Shown one piece after another: positions 9,696 to 17,720 of a stretch of DNA of 64,000 nucleotides. Where the stretch lies: positions 86,743 to 150,742 of the forward strand of contig JBGUGE010000076.1 of NCBI GenBank assembly GCA_045111335.1, read 5' to 3'. Within the stretch, counting starts at the first letter, position 1. The number at the start of each line of letters is the position of its first letter. Made by a program: the position numbers and the translations under genes. The notes beneath the pieces are model-generated. The model searched no databases, had not been told where the DNA came from, and saw only the letters and a program-made list of their open reading frames with translations. Source of the stretch: RUG410 sp045111335. Its GTDB lineage: Bacteria > Pseudomonadota > Alphaproteobacteria > RF32 > CAG-239.

Positions 9696-9816
9696 GGGAG
9701 TTCACAACTGCAAGAAGACAGTCCGGCTTATTCAATATATTCGGCCGGCTCCCCACCATTGAGGAGTTATTTTCTTCTTGGGAGTTGTGATACTCCGCAG
9801 ATAATCTCTTATCTGC
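9668..9816 (-). ncRNA. Candidate structured small RNA (about 150 nt), family not recognised
   Basis: Reading 5' to 3' on the minus strand: a 5' hairpin CAGATAA-GAGA-TTATCTG, then a long closing stem made of GGAG, TCACAACT and AAGAAGA segments (9781-9796 with 9697-9720). Inside this stem are two further hairpins, a CTCC/GGAG one and GCCGG-N16-CCGGC. A rho-independent terminator follows. The order is a multi-branched RNA with a perfect TATAAT box upstream. The first inner branch carries AACUCCUCAA, complementary over 10 nt to the ribosome binding site of the next gene. Length and rod shape recall 6S RNA, but I cannot match a 6S central bubble. It could also be an alphaproteobacterial sRNA with an anti-Shine-Dalgarno loop, or a cis-acting leader. 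Confidence 0.6.
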
Positions 9817-9820
9817 AAAA

Positions 9821-9851
9821 ATTATATTAAAACACCAGCCATAAAAAGCAA
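9821..9851 (-). promoter_or_regulatory. Promoter of the structured RNA
   Basis: On the minus strand a perfect TATAAT (9821-9826) stands 19 nt from TTGCTT (9846-9851). The predicted start at about 9815 falls exactly at the 5' hairpin of the RNA. Confidence 0.5.
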
Positions 9852-9900
9852 GCAAAAATTTAACTCTTGCAATTTTTTGCATTTTTTATATGCTCGGGTT

Positions 9901-10461
9901 ATGATTGATAAAAACGAAAAAATTTTGCTGCTGTCGTGTTGCGCGCCATGTTCGTGTGCCTTGATTAAGACTTTGGCCGAAAAAGGCGGAAACTTTGCGG
10001 TGGTGTTTTATAATCCGAACATTCGCCCGCTTGCCGAATATCAAAAACGTCGTGATGAAAACGCGCGGGTATGTGAACTTTATGGCGTGGATTTTATTGA
10101 GTTGGAATACGATAACGAGCGTTGGTGTGCCTTAACTCAAGGTTTGGAAAATGAACCGGAGCGCGGCCGGCGTTGTTCGATTTGTTTTGAAATGCGGCTC
10201 AAACGGGTGATGGATTATGCACGCGCAAACGGGTTTACGGCGGTGGCCTCGGTTTTGGGAGTATCCCGTTGGAAGAATTTGGCTCAGGTTAATGCGGCGG
10301 CGTATAAGGCGTCGGACGCAACCGGTGTGCCGTATATGGAAATCGAAGGGCGCAAACACGGAATGCAGGAACTCCGTGCCGCCCTCATCAAAGAATTAAA
10401 TTTATACAATCAAATTTATTGCGGCTGCAAACCGCCGCTTCAGCAACAGGAGGAAAAATAA
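9901..10461 (+). CDS. queH: Epoxyqueuosine reductase QueH
   Basis: 186 residues of the DUF208/QueH family, which performs the last step of queuosine synthesis: reduction of epoxyqueuosine to queuosine in tRNA, without cobalamin. Visible hallmarks are the N-terminal LLSCCAPCSC, VVFYNPNIRP, the central RRCSICFEMRL, and the C-terminal YCGCKPP, supplying the cysteines for the iron-sulfur and metal site. I chose ATG 9901 because the family begins just before the CCAPC motif; an upstream in-frame ATG at 9877 would add an AT-rich leader. The stop overlaps the start of the next gene (TAATG), so the two are co-translated. Confidence 0.92.
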   Translation: MIDKNEKILLLSCCAPCSCALIKTLAEKGGNFAVVFYNPNIRPLAEYQKRRDENARVCELYGVDFIELEYDNERWCALTQGLENEPERGRRCSICFEMRLKRVMDYARANGFTAVASVLGVSRWKNLAQVNAAAYKASDATGVPYMEIEGRKHGMQELRAALIKELNLYNQIYCGCKPPLQQQEEK

Positions 10462-11441
10462 TGCAAAAAATTATTCCGCAAAAATTGCAAAAAGGCGATA
10501 AAATTATGGTTATCGCGCCATCACGCGGCTTAAAACTCATCGGACAGGATTGTCGCGAGATTGCGATTAAGCGCTTTAACGAAATGGGACTGACGGTTGA
10601 ATTTGCCCCGAATACCACCGACGAAAACTGGAATATGCAGGGTTGCGGTGCGATTGAACAACGTGCCGCCGACATTATGACCGCGTTCAAAGATAAGTCG
10701 GTTAAGGCGATTTTTACGGTTATCGGCGGCTTTAATTCCAATCAGATTTTGGCGCATTTGGATTATGATATAATTAAAGCTAATCCGAAAATTATTTGCG
10801 GTTTTTCCGATATTACCGCGCTGTTGGCGGCGATTACCTCGTGCACCGGTTTGGAAACTTATTACGGTCCGCATTTCAGTTCCATCGGCATGAAAAAAGG
10901 CTGTGAATACACGCTCGATTATTTGCAAAAGATGCTGTTTGCCGATACTCCGGTTGAGGTCAAACCGTCATCTGAATGGAGCGATGATTTGTGGTTTTTG
11001 GATCAGGAAAAGCGTGAATTTATCAAAAACGAGGGCTTTTGGAATATCCGCAACGGCAGTGCCAAGGGGACGATTGTCGGCGGTAATCTTTGCACTTTCA
11101 ATCTGCTTTTAGGTACGCCGTATAGACCGGAATTTCCTCCGGATACAATTTTGATGATTGAAGATGCCTGTGATACCAGTGATGTGGTGTTTGATCGCAA
11201 TTTGCAGGCATTGTGTCATCAGTCGGATTTCAAAAACGTTAAGGGATTGGTTATCGGACGTTTTCAAAAAGGCTCGAAGATGTCGCGCGAGATGCTTGAA
11301 TTTATTATCAATAACAAGTCGGAACTTAAAGATATTCCGGTGCTGGCCAATGTTGATTACGGACATTCAACGCCGATTATCACCATTCCTCTCGGCGGTA
11401 CCGCGACCATGGAAAACGGCAAATTGATAATTGAAAAATAA
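10461..11441 (+). CDS. LD-carboxypeptidase, S66 family (LdcA/MccF-like)
   Basis: 326 residues. S66 peptidases remove the terminal D-alanine from tetrapeptides in peptidoglycan recycling, or in the MccF branch cleave microcin-C-type compounds. The nucleophile serine lies in IICGFSDITALL (about residue 115). The oxyanion and N-terminal region is IMVIAPSRG. The catalytic Glu and His regions appear as GGNLCTFNLLLGTPYRPEF, ILMIEDACD and NVDYGHSTPI. The start ATG overlaps the queH stop and has AGGAGG upstream. The sequence is closer to the MccF-type branch by its GLETYYGPHFSSIG segment, so an immunity role cannot be excluded. Confidence 0.88.
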   Translation: MQKIIPQKLQKGDKIMVIAPSRGLKLIGQDCREIAIKRFNEMGLTVEFAPNTTDENWNMQGCGAIEQRAADIMTAFKDKSVKAIFTVIGGFNSNQILAHLDYDIIKANPKIICGFSDITALLAAITSCTGLETYYGPHFSSIGMKKGCEYTLDYLQKMLFADTPVEVKPSSEWSDDLWFLDQEKREFIKNEGFWNIRNGSAKGTIVGGNLCTFNLLLGTPYRPEFPPDTILMIEDACDTSDVVFDRNLQALCHQSDFKNVKGLVIGRFQKGSKMSREMLEFIINNKSELKDIPVLANVDYGHSTPIITIPLGGTATMENGKLIIEK

Positions 11442-11456
11442 TACTGCCTAAAAAAG

Positions 11457-11492
11457 AAAAACGCGCCACCGTAAAGATGGCGCGCTTTTTTA
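11457..11492. terminator. Bidirectional rho-independent terminator
   Basis: CGCGCCA-CCGTAAAGA-TGGCGCG (11462-11484) is flanked by A-runs on the left and T-runs on the right, so it can stop both the S66 peptidase gene (+) and the convergent exported-protein gene (-). Confidence 0.88.
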
Positions 11493-11497
11493 TCGGG

Positions 11498-12481
11498 TTA
11501 TTTATGACCGCAGACGGTGTGCGAGCGGGCTAAGTTGGTGGCTACCGTGAAATTGACGCCGGCCGACTGTCCGCGCGGTTTGTTATATTCTACCGAGAAC
11601 TGCAATTCGCCTTTGCCGATACCCCCGCGTACCGAGATGTCTTTGTTTTGGTTAATGACCGTTTCGGCTATGGTTTTCCAACCGCGTTTCAGGTCATGCC
11701 ATGCGCGAATTCCTAAGTTGCCGTAGTGTTGCTTGGTGTCGTAGTGCCCGTAAATTTTACCGCCGTAAGCGCGACTGCGTAAACCTAACGAACCGAGCAA
11801 CAAATTGCGCTCGCTGCCGGTTCTGACGGCGCCGGTCATATCTAATTTAACACCGGTTTTTTCGAGCAAAGTTACTCCGAATTTGGCCCAAAAATCGGCA
11901 CATTTCGGATTAGGAATAACGTAGAAACCGTCACCGTTACTGCCGATAATACCGAGCTCAACAAACTGATTGTTTTTCTCATAACCGAATGCAATACGCT
12001 GTGAGGCATGCCCCAACAGTCCGATATCATTTGAATCGGCAAAATAATAAAGATGGTTATCAAAAACATTACCGCCTTCGGTGGCTTCGCGTCCGGCCTT
12101 AAAGGTCAGGGTGCCGCCGTTGCCGAGGCGCTTACCCAATTCGGCCATAAATTTAATGGTAATGGCTGACCAGGATTCGTTACTGTAAATAAGGCCTTCC
12201 ATGCCGGAAAGTTGCGCGTAGTCGCCGCGTTTGTTGGTTGCTCTTGCTGAAAAAGACGGAGCAAAATCGTTATAAAAAGTGGTTCTTTCTTTTTCAATGG
12301 TCAGGCCGGCAATATCTTGTGCGCAGATGGTCAGAGCCAAATTGTCCGCATTATCGGCTTCCGGTTGAGCGGATTTTTGCTCCTGGGCTGCCGCGGTGGT
12401 TGCGGTTAAAAGCAAAGTGTTTACAATAAAGTTGCGGATGTTAAAACGATCCATTACGTTGTTTAATTTAGAATTTTCCAT
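11498..12481 (-). CDS. Exported protein, probable outer-membrane beta-barrel (paralogue A)
   Basis: 327 residues of no family I recognise. A signal-like N-terminus (IRNFIVNTLLLTATTAAAQ, about residues 15-33) precedes a body rich in alternating polar and hydrophobic strands, such as LTFKAGREATEG, FVELGIIGSNGDGFYVIP and KIYGHYDTKQHYGNLGIRAW. This pattern is typical of transmembrane beta-strands. The chain does not end in the usual terminal aromatic residue. It is a paralogue of the next gene upstream, sharing QRIAFGYEK, GIIG-NG-GFYVIPNPK and ADFWAK. The spacing of about 40 nt and matching orientation suggest tandem duplication and joint transcription. Confidence 0.65.
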   Translation of the reverse strand: MENSKLNNVMDRFNIRNFIVNTLLLTATTAAAQEQKSAQPEADNADNLALTICAQDIAGLTIEKERTTFYNDFAPSFSARATNKRGDYAQLSGMEGLIYSNESWSAITIKFMAELGKRLGNGGTLTFKAGREATEGGNVFDNHLYYFADSNDIGLLGHASQRIAFGYEKNNQFVELGIIGSNGDGFYVIPNPKCADFWAKFGVTLLEKTGVKLDMTGAVRTGSERNLLLGSLGLRSRAYGGKIYGHYDTKQHYGNLGIRAWHDLKRGWKTIAETVINQNKDISVRGGIGKGELQFSVEYNKPRGQSAGVNFTVATNLARSHTVCGHK

Positions 12482-12520
12482 TTGTTTTCTCCTATTGAAA
12501 TTGTACAGTTGTTAAAAGAG

Positions 12521-13519
12521 TTATTTATGGAAGCCGGCAATGCGCGAACGCGCCAGACTTGCGGCTACCGTCAAATTTACATAATCCGGTTTTTGATTGG
12601 GATTTCCGTATTCTACCGAGAATTGCAGACCCGATTTGGTGGCACCGCTGCGGATATAGATATCGCGATTTTGGTTGAAAACCGTTTCGGTAATCGTCCG
12701 CCAACCGTTCTTAAAATCTTTCCACGCTCGCAAGCCCAAATTACCTTTATGCTCGCCGAAATCGTAATTACCTAAAAGTCTGGCTCCGTATCCCGAATTT
12801 GTCGAGATACCGATAGAGTTTAACAGTTGTTTATGCTTGCGGCCGTAGCGCATCGCACCGCTCATATCAAGTTTGGTGCCGCTTTTATTCAGCAGTGTCA
12901 AACCGCTTTTAGCCCAGAAATCGGCCTTTTTCGGATTAGGTATAACATAGAAACCTTCACCGTTTTTGCCGATGATACCGAGCTCAATAAAACTGGTGCC
13001 CTTTTGATAGCCGAAAACCATGCGTTCCGCGCTGTTTGCCATTTGATAGGCATCGCGTGAATCAGCATAGTATTCGAGGGCATGGTCAAATAAGGCAGCG
13101 CCTTCGGTCTTTTCACGGCCGGCCTTAAAAACAACCGTGCCTCCGTTGCCGATTAAGTGGCCGAGTTCAAGCATAAATTTGGAAGTAATCGGGGTAAAGT
13201 TTTTATCTTCTAAAATTAAGACTTCCATAGCCTTAAGTTGCGCATAATCCCCGTTGCTGTTTTGCGCCCGCGCTGTTACGTTGGGTCTCAAATCATTATA
13301 GAATACCGTTTTTTCTTCTTGTAATGTCAGCGCGGAAATATTTTCCGCTCCGAGCGTTAAGGTAAGTTGATCCTTATGCACTTCGGAATTTGTTTGCGGA
13401 ATTTTTTGTCCCTGTGCGTAGGCCGCAGTTGTTGCGGTCAGAAGTAATGTTTTCAAAATAAGTTTACATACATCAAAATGTTTCGTCTTCTGCTTACAGG
13501 GGTGGGGGTCATCACTCAT
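12521..13519 (-). CDS. Exported protein, probable outer-membrane beta-barrel (paralogue B)
   Basis: 332 residues, alignable along its length with paralogue A: LTLGAENISALTLQEE versus LTICAQDIAGLTIEKE, and matching FYVIPNPK and ADFWAK blocks. Signal-like segment VCKLILKTLLLTATTAAYAQ near residues 17-36. The first residues, MSDDPHPC, are encoded by a 26-nt block that is repeated exactly at the start of the broken third copy. A methionine before the hydrophobic segment is not otherwise available, so I keep the ATG at 13519. Function unknown; a porin-like or surface role is inference from composition only. Confidence 0.65.
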   Translation of the reverse strand: MSDDPHPCKQKTKHFDVCKLILKTLLLTATTAAYAQGQKIPQTNSEVHKDQLTLTLGAENISALTLQEEKTVFYNDLRPNVTARAQNSNGDYAQLKAMEVLILEDKNFTPITSKFMLELGHLIGNGGTVVFKAGREKTEGAALFDHALEYYADSRDAYQMANSAERMVFGYQKGTSFIELGIIGKNGEGFYVIPNPKKADFWAKSGLTLLNKSGTKLDMSGAMRYGRKHKQLLNSIGISTNSGYGARLLGNYDFGEHKGNLGLRAWKDFKNGWRTITETVFNQNRDIYIRSGATKSGLQFSVEYGNPNQKPDYVNLTVAASLARSRIAGFHK

Positions 13520-13520
13520 T
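13495..13520 (-). repeat. Exact 26-nt direct repeat, copy 1 (start of paralogue B)
   Basis: On the plus strand TACAGGGGTGGGGGTCATCA followed by CTCATT, identical to 13902-13927. It covers the start codon and the first seven codons. Confidence 0.95.
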
Positions 13521-13620
13521 TTTTCCTCCTATATTGAATGATAGAGTTAATCCAAAGAAATAATCCGTATCTTAATCAGTAGTAGTTCATTATCGGCATA
13601 TTACCGTCTGAACGCGATTT

Positions 13621-13926
13621 TCAAATCAACGAAAATCGACGCGCCAAAAATCTTGTTTTTTCGGCAGGTGTGCGTAACCCTTGCGCCGATTTTTGCGGCA
13701 CAAGCAAATACGGACTCAAACCGTTAAAAAAGACTGTTCGGATTTGATTAAGATTTAATGCGGCTATATTTTCCGCGCAAAGAATTAAATTCGATGAATA
13801 AACTTCATCATCAGAAGTAATATGCGGAACATTTCGTTCCTGTATTTCAACCGCCGCAGCGGTCATCGTCAAAAAATTACGAATGTGGCTCGTCACCTTC
13901 ATACAGGGGTGGGGGTCATCACTCAT
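13621..13926 (-). pseudogene. Truncated third copy of the exported protein family (paralogue C)
   Basis: 101 codons. It begins MSDDPHPC like paralogue B, has a weakened signal-like segment (FLTMTAAAVE) and the family blocks LILCAENIAALNLNQI and TVFFNGLSPYLLVPQ. It then leaves the family sequence and stops, lacking the C-terminal two thirds. No remainder of the gene follows in any frame before paralogue B. Read as a deletion or frameshift remnant of a tandem array. Confidence 0.65.
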
Positions 13927-13927
13927 T
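13902..13927 (-). repeat. Exact 26-nt direct repeat, copy 2 (start of paralogue C)
   Basis: Identical to 13495-13520. The downstream coding sequences of the two copies have diverged far more, so this block has been either conserved or copied. Confidence 0.95.
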
Positions 13928-14080
13928 ATTTGCCTCCATAGTTGTTAATGACAAGGTCAGTATAAATTATTTCTTCTAATTTGTCAATATATATCCGAAA
14001 AATATTTTTTTGTCATAAATAATTCATCAAAAAACAGAACAAAATCAAATGATTAGATGATAATGAAATTTTGTGAATAA

Positions 14081-16078
14081 CTAAGATAATTGAGTCTTAT
14101 AAAGCGCAGCATATTCACCGTCTTTGGCCAACAGTTCTTCGTGAGTGCCGCGTTCTACGACCTCGCCGTTGTTAATTACCGCAATACAGTCGGCGTTGCG
14201 TACGGTAGACAAGCGGTGAGCTATAACCAACACCGTTCGGTCTTTCATCAGGTTATCAATAGCTTGCTGTACAATTTTTTCGGATTTGTTGTCAAGCGCC
14301 GAGGTTGCCTCATCCAAAATCAGAATCGGCGCGTTTTTCACAAAGGCTCGGGCTATGGCGATTCTTTGCTTTTGGCCGCCGGAAACCAACACCCCTCGTT
14401 CACCGATTTGCGTATCCAATCCCATGTCGAGCGAGGCAATAAATTCATCCAAACAGGCGGCTTTAATCACTTCACTCAGGCGTTCATCCGATATATCGGT
14501 ACGACCGAGCAAGATATTCTCGCGGATAGTGCCGCCGAACAAGAAATTATCTTGGAAAACCATACTTATATTATCACGCAAACTGTCCAATTTTATTTTG
14601 CGGATATCCTGTCCGTCTATGGTAATAACACCGCCGGTAACATCATAAAACCGCGGCAATAAAACGGAAATGGTGGATTTACCGCCTCCGGAATTACCAA
14701 CCAATGCCATGGTTTGTCCGGACTTCAAATCAAGGTTGATATGCTTTAAGACCGGCTTATTTTTGGCATACGCAAAAGACACATCTTTATAGCAGACCTC
14801 GCCGCGACAATTTTTAAGCTCCACTGCGTCCGGATTTTCTTTTACTTTGTTTTCGTTTTTGAGCTGGCCTGCCACGCGGTCCACGGCTAACAGCGAAAAT
14901 ACCACGTTGCTGGCATTGTTGCCGATGGATTTAATCGGGTTATACAACATTACAAGCGAGGTGATAAACGAGGCAAAATTACCGACGGTAATTTGTTGCG
15001 ACACAATCAAATAGCTGCCGTACCAAATTACAAAAGCGATTCCGAACGACGAGATAACGTGCATAACCGGCGATACCACACCGGCTTTGGTGCGCATTTG
15101 TAACACCAGTCTGAATACGCTGTTGACGTTGTCGGTAAATGTTTTTTTGCAATAATCAAACAAGTTGTATGAGGCGATAATGCGGTTGCCGCTGAAAACT
15201 TCGTTGTAGTTCTTTAATATTTTGGTGTTTACGCCGACATCTTGCGATACAATCGACATCAGTCTTTTGCGAACTTTGGTCAGCGGTAACAGCGCTCCAA
15301 ACAAAACTATTGTGGCCACAATCGCCAACTTCCATGAGTTATAAAACAACACAATTAAGAGCGAAATTGAGGAGAAAAAGCGCGTTGAAAACAAACGCAT
15401 ACTGCTCAACAGTCCGCTGCAAGCCGATTCGGCATCGCTGTTAAAACGGAACAATATAGTGCCGGAATCGGTTTTATCAAAGAACGCAGCATCGCGATGC
15501 AACAGCTTATTATACAGCTTCCGCTTTAAATCAAGGGCGATTTTGCCGCCGACCCAAGCGTTGAGATAGGTCGCCAAATAAGTGAACAGCGCTTGCAAAA
15601 TACTGAAAGCTATAATCATCAGCGGAATATACATGGTCCAACCGGTTTGTTTTTCAACCAAAACAACATCCATAAACGGTTTGAGTGACCACGCAATAAC
15701 CGCATCCATAGCCCCGATGGGAATGGTAATGATAATCGCCAACAGGGCCCGTATCCAATAAGGCTTAACATAAGGCAAAATAAAAGAATAGCTTTTGAGC
15801 GCCGGCACGCTTGATATTTTGTTTGCAATTTTATGCCGCATCATATAAATCAACAGCGGCACGAACCAGCAAAACACATAAAGCCCGATAATCAAACATA
15901 AACTGCCGATTTGGATACCGTCAGTAACAATTTCCGACGGCAGGGTTATCGGTAAGGTGTACCAAAACGAGCGACACACCGCTAAAATCGCCGCCAGACC
16001 GATAACGAAAGTTATAAAAACAAAAGTGGCTTTCATTAGGTTTTTTCGCCTTATTTCTTCCCTCGTGACAATACTCAT
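14081..16078 (-). CDS. ABC exporter, fused permease and ATPase (MsbA-type)
   Basis: 665 residues. An N-terminal region with six or seven hydrophobic segments includes an extra N-terminal pair before the standard six-helix exporter domain, which starts near residue 90. The C-terminal ATPase has Walker A GNSGGGKST (about 460), Q-loop VFQDNFLFGG, signature VSGGQKQRIAIARA (about 561), Walker B ILILDEATSALD and the H-loop AHRLSTV. The sequence order and ILLGRTD/ERG pattern resemble lipid A flippase MsbA and related lipid exporters, but substrate cannot be told. Divergent from the PilT-like gene. The downstream gap 13927-14080 is AT-rich and shows nothing else. Confidence 0.9.
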   Translation of the reverse strand: MSIVTREEIRRKNLMKATFVFITFVIGLAAILAVCRSFWYTLPITLPSEIVTDGIQIGSLCLIIGLYVFCWFVPLLIYMMRHKIANKISSVPALKSYSFILPYVKPYWIRALLAIIITIPIGAMDAVIAWSLKPFMDVVLVEKQTGWTMYIPLMIIAFSILQALFTYLATYLNAWVGGKIALDLKRKLYNKLLHRDAAFFDKTDSGTILFRFNSDAESACSGLLSSMRLFSTRFFSSISLLIVLFYNSWKLAIVATIVLFGALLPLTKVRKRLMSIVSQDVGVNTKILKNYNEVFSGNRIIASYNLFDYCKKTFTDNVNSVFRLVLQMRTKAGVVSPVMHVISSFGIAFVIWYGSYLIVSQQITVGNFASFITSLVMLYNPIKSIGNNASNVVFSLLAVDRVAGQLKNENKVKENPDAVELKNCRGEVCYKDVSFAYAKNKPVLKHINLDLKSGQTMALVGNSGGGKSTISVLLPRFYDVTGGVITIDGQDIRKIKLDSLRDNISMVFQDNFLFGGTIRENILLGRTDISDERLSEVIKAACLDEFIASLDMGLDTQIGERGVLVSGGQKQRIAIARAFVKNAPILILDEATSALDNKSEKIVQQAIDNLMKDRTVLVIAHRLSTVRNADCIAVINNGEVVERGTHEELLAKDGEYAALYKTQLS

Positions 16079-16140
16079 TTATGCAATATAAAATATTTTT
16101 TGCGACCTGACAATAAGAATATTAATTTTTTGCTTTTTGA

Positions 16141-16169
16141 TAGACATTTTAGAAAATACGGCATATAAT
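16141..16169 (+). promoter_or_regulatory. Sigma-70 promoter of the PilT-like ATPase gene
   Basis: TAGACA (16141-16146), 17 nt spacer, TATAAT (16164-16169), followed by AAGGAGG ten nt before the ATG at 16193. Confidence 0.8.
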
Positions 16170-16192
16170 CCCAACTTAACAAGGAGGAAAAA

Positions 16193-17164
16193 ATGGGTCG
16201 CATTAATGATGAATTCTACTCGGATATCTATATTACACCGGATAAACAGGTATTTGTGCCGGATACGCAGACCGAAAACGGCTTGCGACAGATTCATCCG
16301 GATGATTTTGATGTTTTTTATGATTTGTTGGAACGTTCTTATACCGGGCGTTCGAGTTATTCCATCACTTATGAGGATTTTTTCTTCCGTGTGGAGCGCA
16401 CGGTTTCCATGTACGGAGTTTTGTTCTGTATGCGTAAGATGCCGAAAACAGTGCCGGATTTGTCGTCACTCGGCTATCCTCCGGCATTGATTCGTTATTT
16501 GGCATCGCTCGGTAATGCTTCCGGGCTGATTTTGCTCGGCGGTGCTACCGGCTCTGGTAAAACCACTACCGTTTCGAGTTTGTTGCGCGAATATTTAATT
16601 CGCAACGGCGGATTTGCATATACAATCGAAGACCCGTTTGAAATGCCGCTCGACGGTGAGTACAAGGCTATGAACGGCTCAATCGGAATGTGCAAACAAA
16701 CCCAGCCGATTAATGACGACTGGGGAGCCTCGTTGCGTTCAGCCTTGCGTTCGCGTCCGCGTTATATTTTAGTGGGCGAAATTCGTACTCCGGCAACAGC
16801 CAGCGAATGCTTGCGCGCGGCAACTTCCGGCCACTTGGTGCTTTCAACCATTCACGCCAACAACGTTGCCGATGCCATTGATGCCATCGTTAAACACGCT
16901 TCAGCAGGTGAAATGAGTGAGGAATTGGCGTTCGACTTGCTTTCGCGCGGTATTTTGGGGGTTATCCATCAACAGTTAATCGGTACCGGCAAAAAGCGTC
17001 CGGTAGTGCAGTTCCTGTTTGCTAACCCGATTACGACTCAAGGTGACCAAACCCGTAACATTATCAAAACCGGTAAGATTAACTTGGCAACCACCATCGA
17101 AATGCAGATGACCCGTATGAGTCAGGGCCGTCCGCTGTTTGATGTTCCGGAAGGTAAAAAATAA
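16193..17164 (+). CDS. PilT/TraJ-like secretion ATPase
   Basis: 323 residues of the PilT/DotB branch of secretion ATPases. Walker A GGATGSGKTTT at about residue 117, the Asp box IEDPFEMPLDG, Walker B RPRYILVGEIR, and the His box LVLSTIHANN. PilT proteins depolymerise type IV pili; the related TraJ and DotB serve type IVB conjugation and secretion. It faces the pilus operon tail-to-tail (3 nt from the pilin-like gene), so it may be its retraction motor. The T4SS has its own VirB11, so this is probably the pilus partner. The N-terminus (DEFYSDIYITPDKQVFVPD) differs from E. coli PilT. Confidence 0.85.
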   Translation: MGRINDEFYSDIYITPDKQVFVPDTQTENGLRQIHPDDFDVFYDLLERSYTGRSSYSITYEDFFFRVERTVSMYGVLFCMRKMPKTVPDLSSLGYPPALIRYLASLGNASGLILLGGATGSGKTTTVSSLLREYLIRNGGFAYTIEDPFEMPLDGEYKAMNGSIGMCKQTQPINDDWGASLRSALRSRPRYILVGEIRTPATASECLRAATSGHLVLSTIHANNVADAIDAIVKHASAGEMSEELAFDLLSRGILGVIHQQLIGTGKKRPVVQFLFANPITTQGDQTRNIIKTGKINLATTIEMQMTRMSQGRPLFDVPEGKK

Positions 17165-17167
17165 GCT

Positions 17168-17719
17168 CTATTGAAAAGTCCAAATCACGGTATTGCCGGC
17201 CGCTGTGCAGATGCGGCGCGTGTCGTAGCGCTTAATCGGCAAAGGATTATCGTTATCTCCCCACACAAATTCGGTGCGTCCGCCGTCGTTGACAATGGTA
17301 ATTTTTTGCAGTCCGAGCTGCTGTTTTTTGCTTATCGGTAATTCGCTCAGGTTGATGCAGGCCGATTTGCTCAGTTTATTCAGCGCAATATCAAAACTGC
17401 CGTCATTCGGCATGGCGGTTTCGCCCTTGTCACCTTCTCCGATATGCCACGCATATTCCGATTGATTGAGCAGATCTTTATCAATCAAAGAGGCGTCTTG
17501 AGCTGTTTCGTCGGATAATTTCCAATAACTCGGCTGGTCACGATAATAATCACGGATATTATCGGCGGTTTTAAAAACGGCTGCGTGCAAATCTTTGTGC
17601 GGATTGTGGAACAGAATATAACTCAAAGCCATAACCGCCACCGCCAGACACAACACCACAACAACGGTATTAAGGCTCTGAGGGCGAATATTTCTGAAAT
17701 TTAAGTAGATCTTTTCCAT
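17168..17719 (-). CDS. Pilin-like membrane-anchored protein at the end of the pilus operon
   Basis: 183 residues, starting at ATG 17719 just after the pilR stop. A short basic N-terminus (MEKIYLNFRNIRPQSL) precedes a hydrophobic helix NTVVVVLCLAVAVMALSYIL and a mainly polar body ending VIWTFQ, with two cysteines (SACINLSEL, RRICTAAG) as in the disulfide loop of type IVb pilins. Position after pilR matches pilS in plasmid R64. However, the classical Gly-1 and Glu+5 of the prepilin peptidase site are not evident, and no PilU-type peptidase gene is in the window. It is therefore either an atypical pilin or a pilin-fold assembly protein. Confidence 0.55.
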   Translation of the reverse strand: MEKIYLNFRNIRPQSLNTVVVVLCLAVAVMALSYILFHNPHKDLHAAVFKTADNIRDYYRDQPSYWKLSDETAQDASLIDKDLLNQSEYAWHIGEGDKGETAMPNDGSFDIALNKLSKSACINLSELPISKKQQLGLQKITIVNDGGRTEFVWGDNDNPLPIKRYDTRRICTAAGNTVIWTFQ

Positions 17720-17720
17720 T

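Noticed and set aside
9682..9882. A 66-codon minus-strand open frame over the structured RNA
   Set aside because: It runs through the promoter, stems and terminator of the RNA and has no ribosome binding site.
13621..13926. Insertion-sequence damage as the cause of the broken paralogue
   Set aside because: No transposase fragment, terminal inverted repeat or target duplication around the break.
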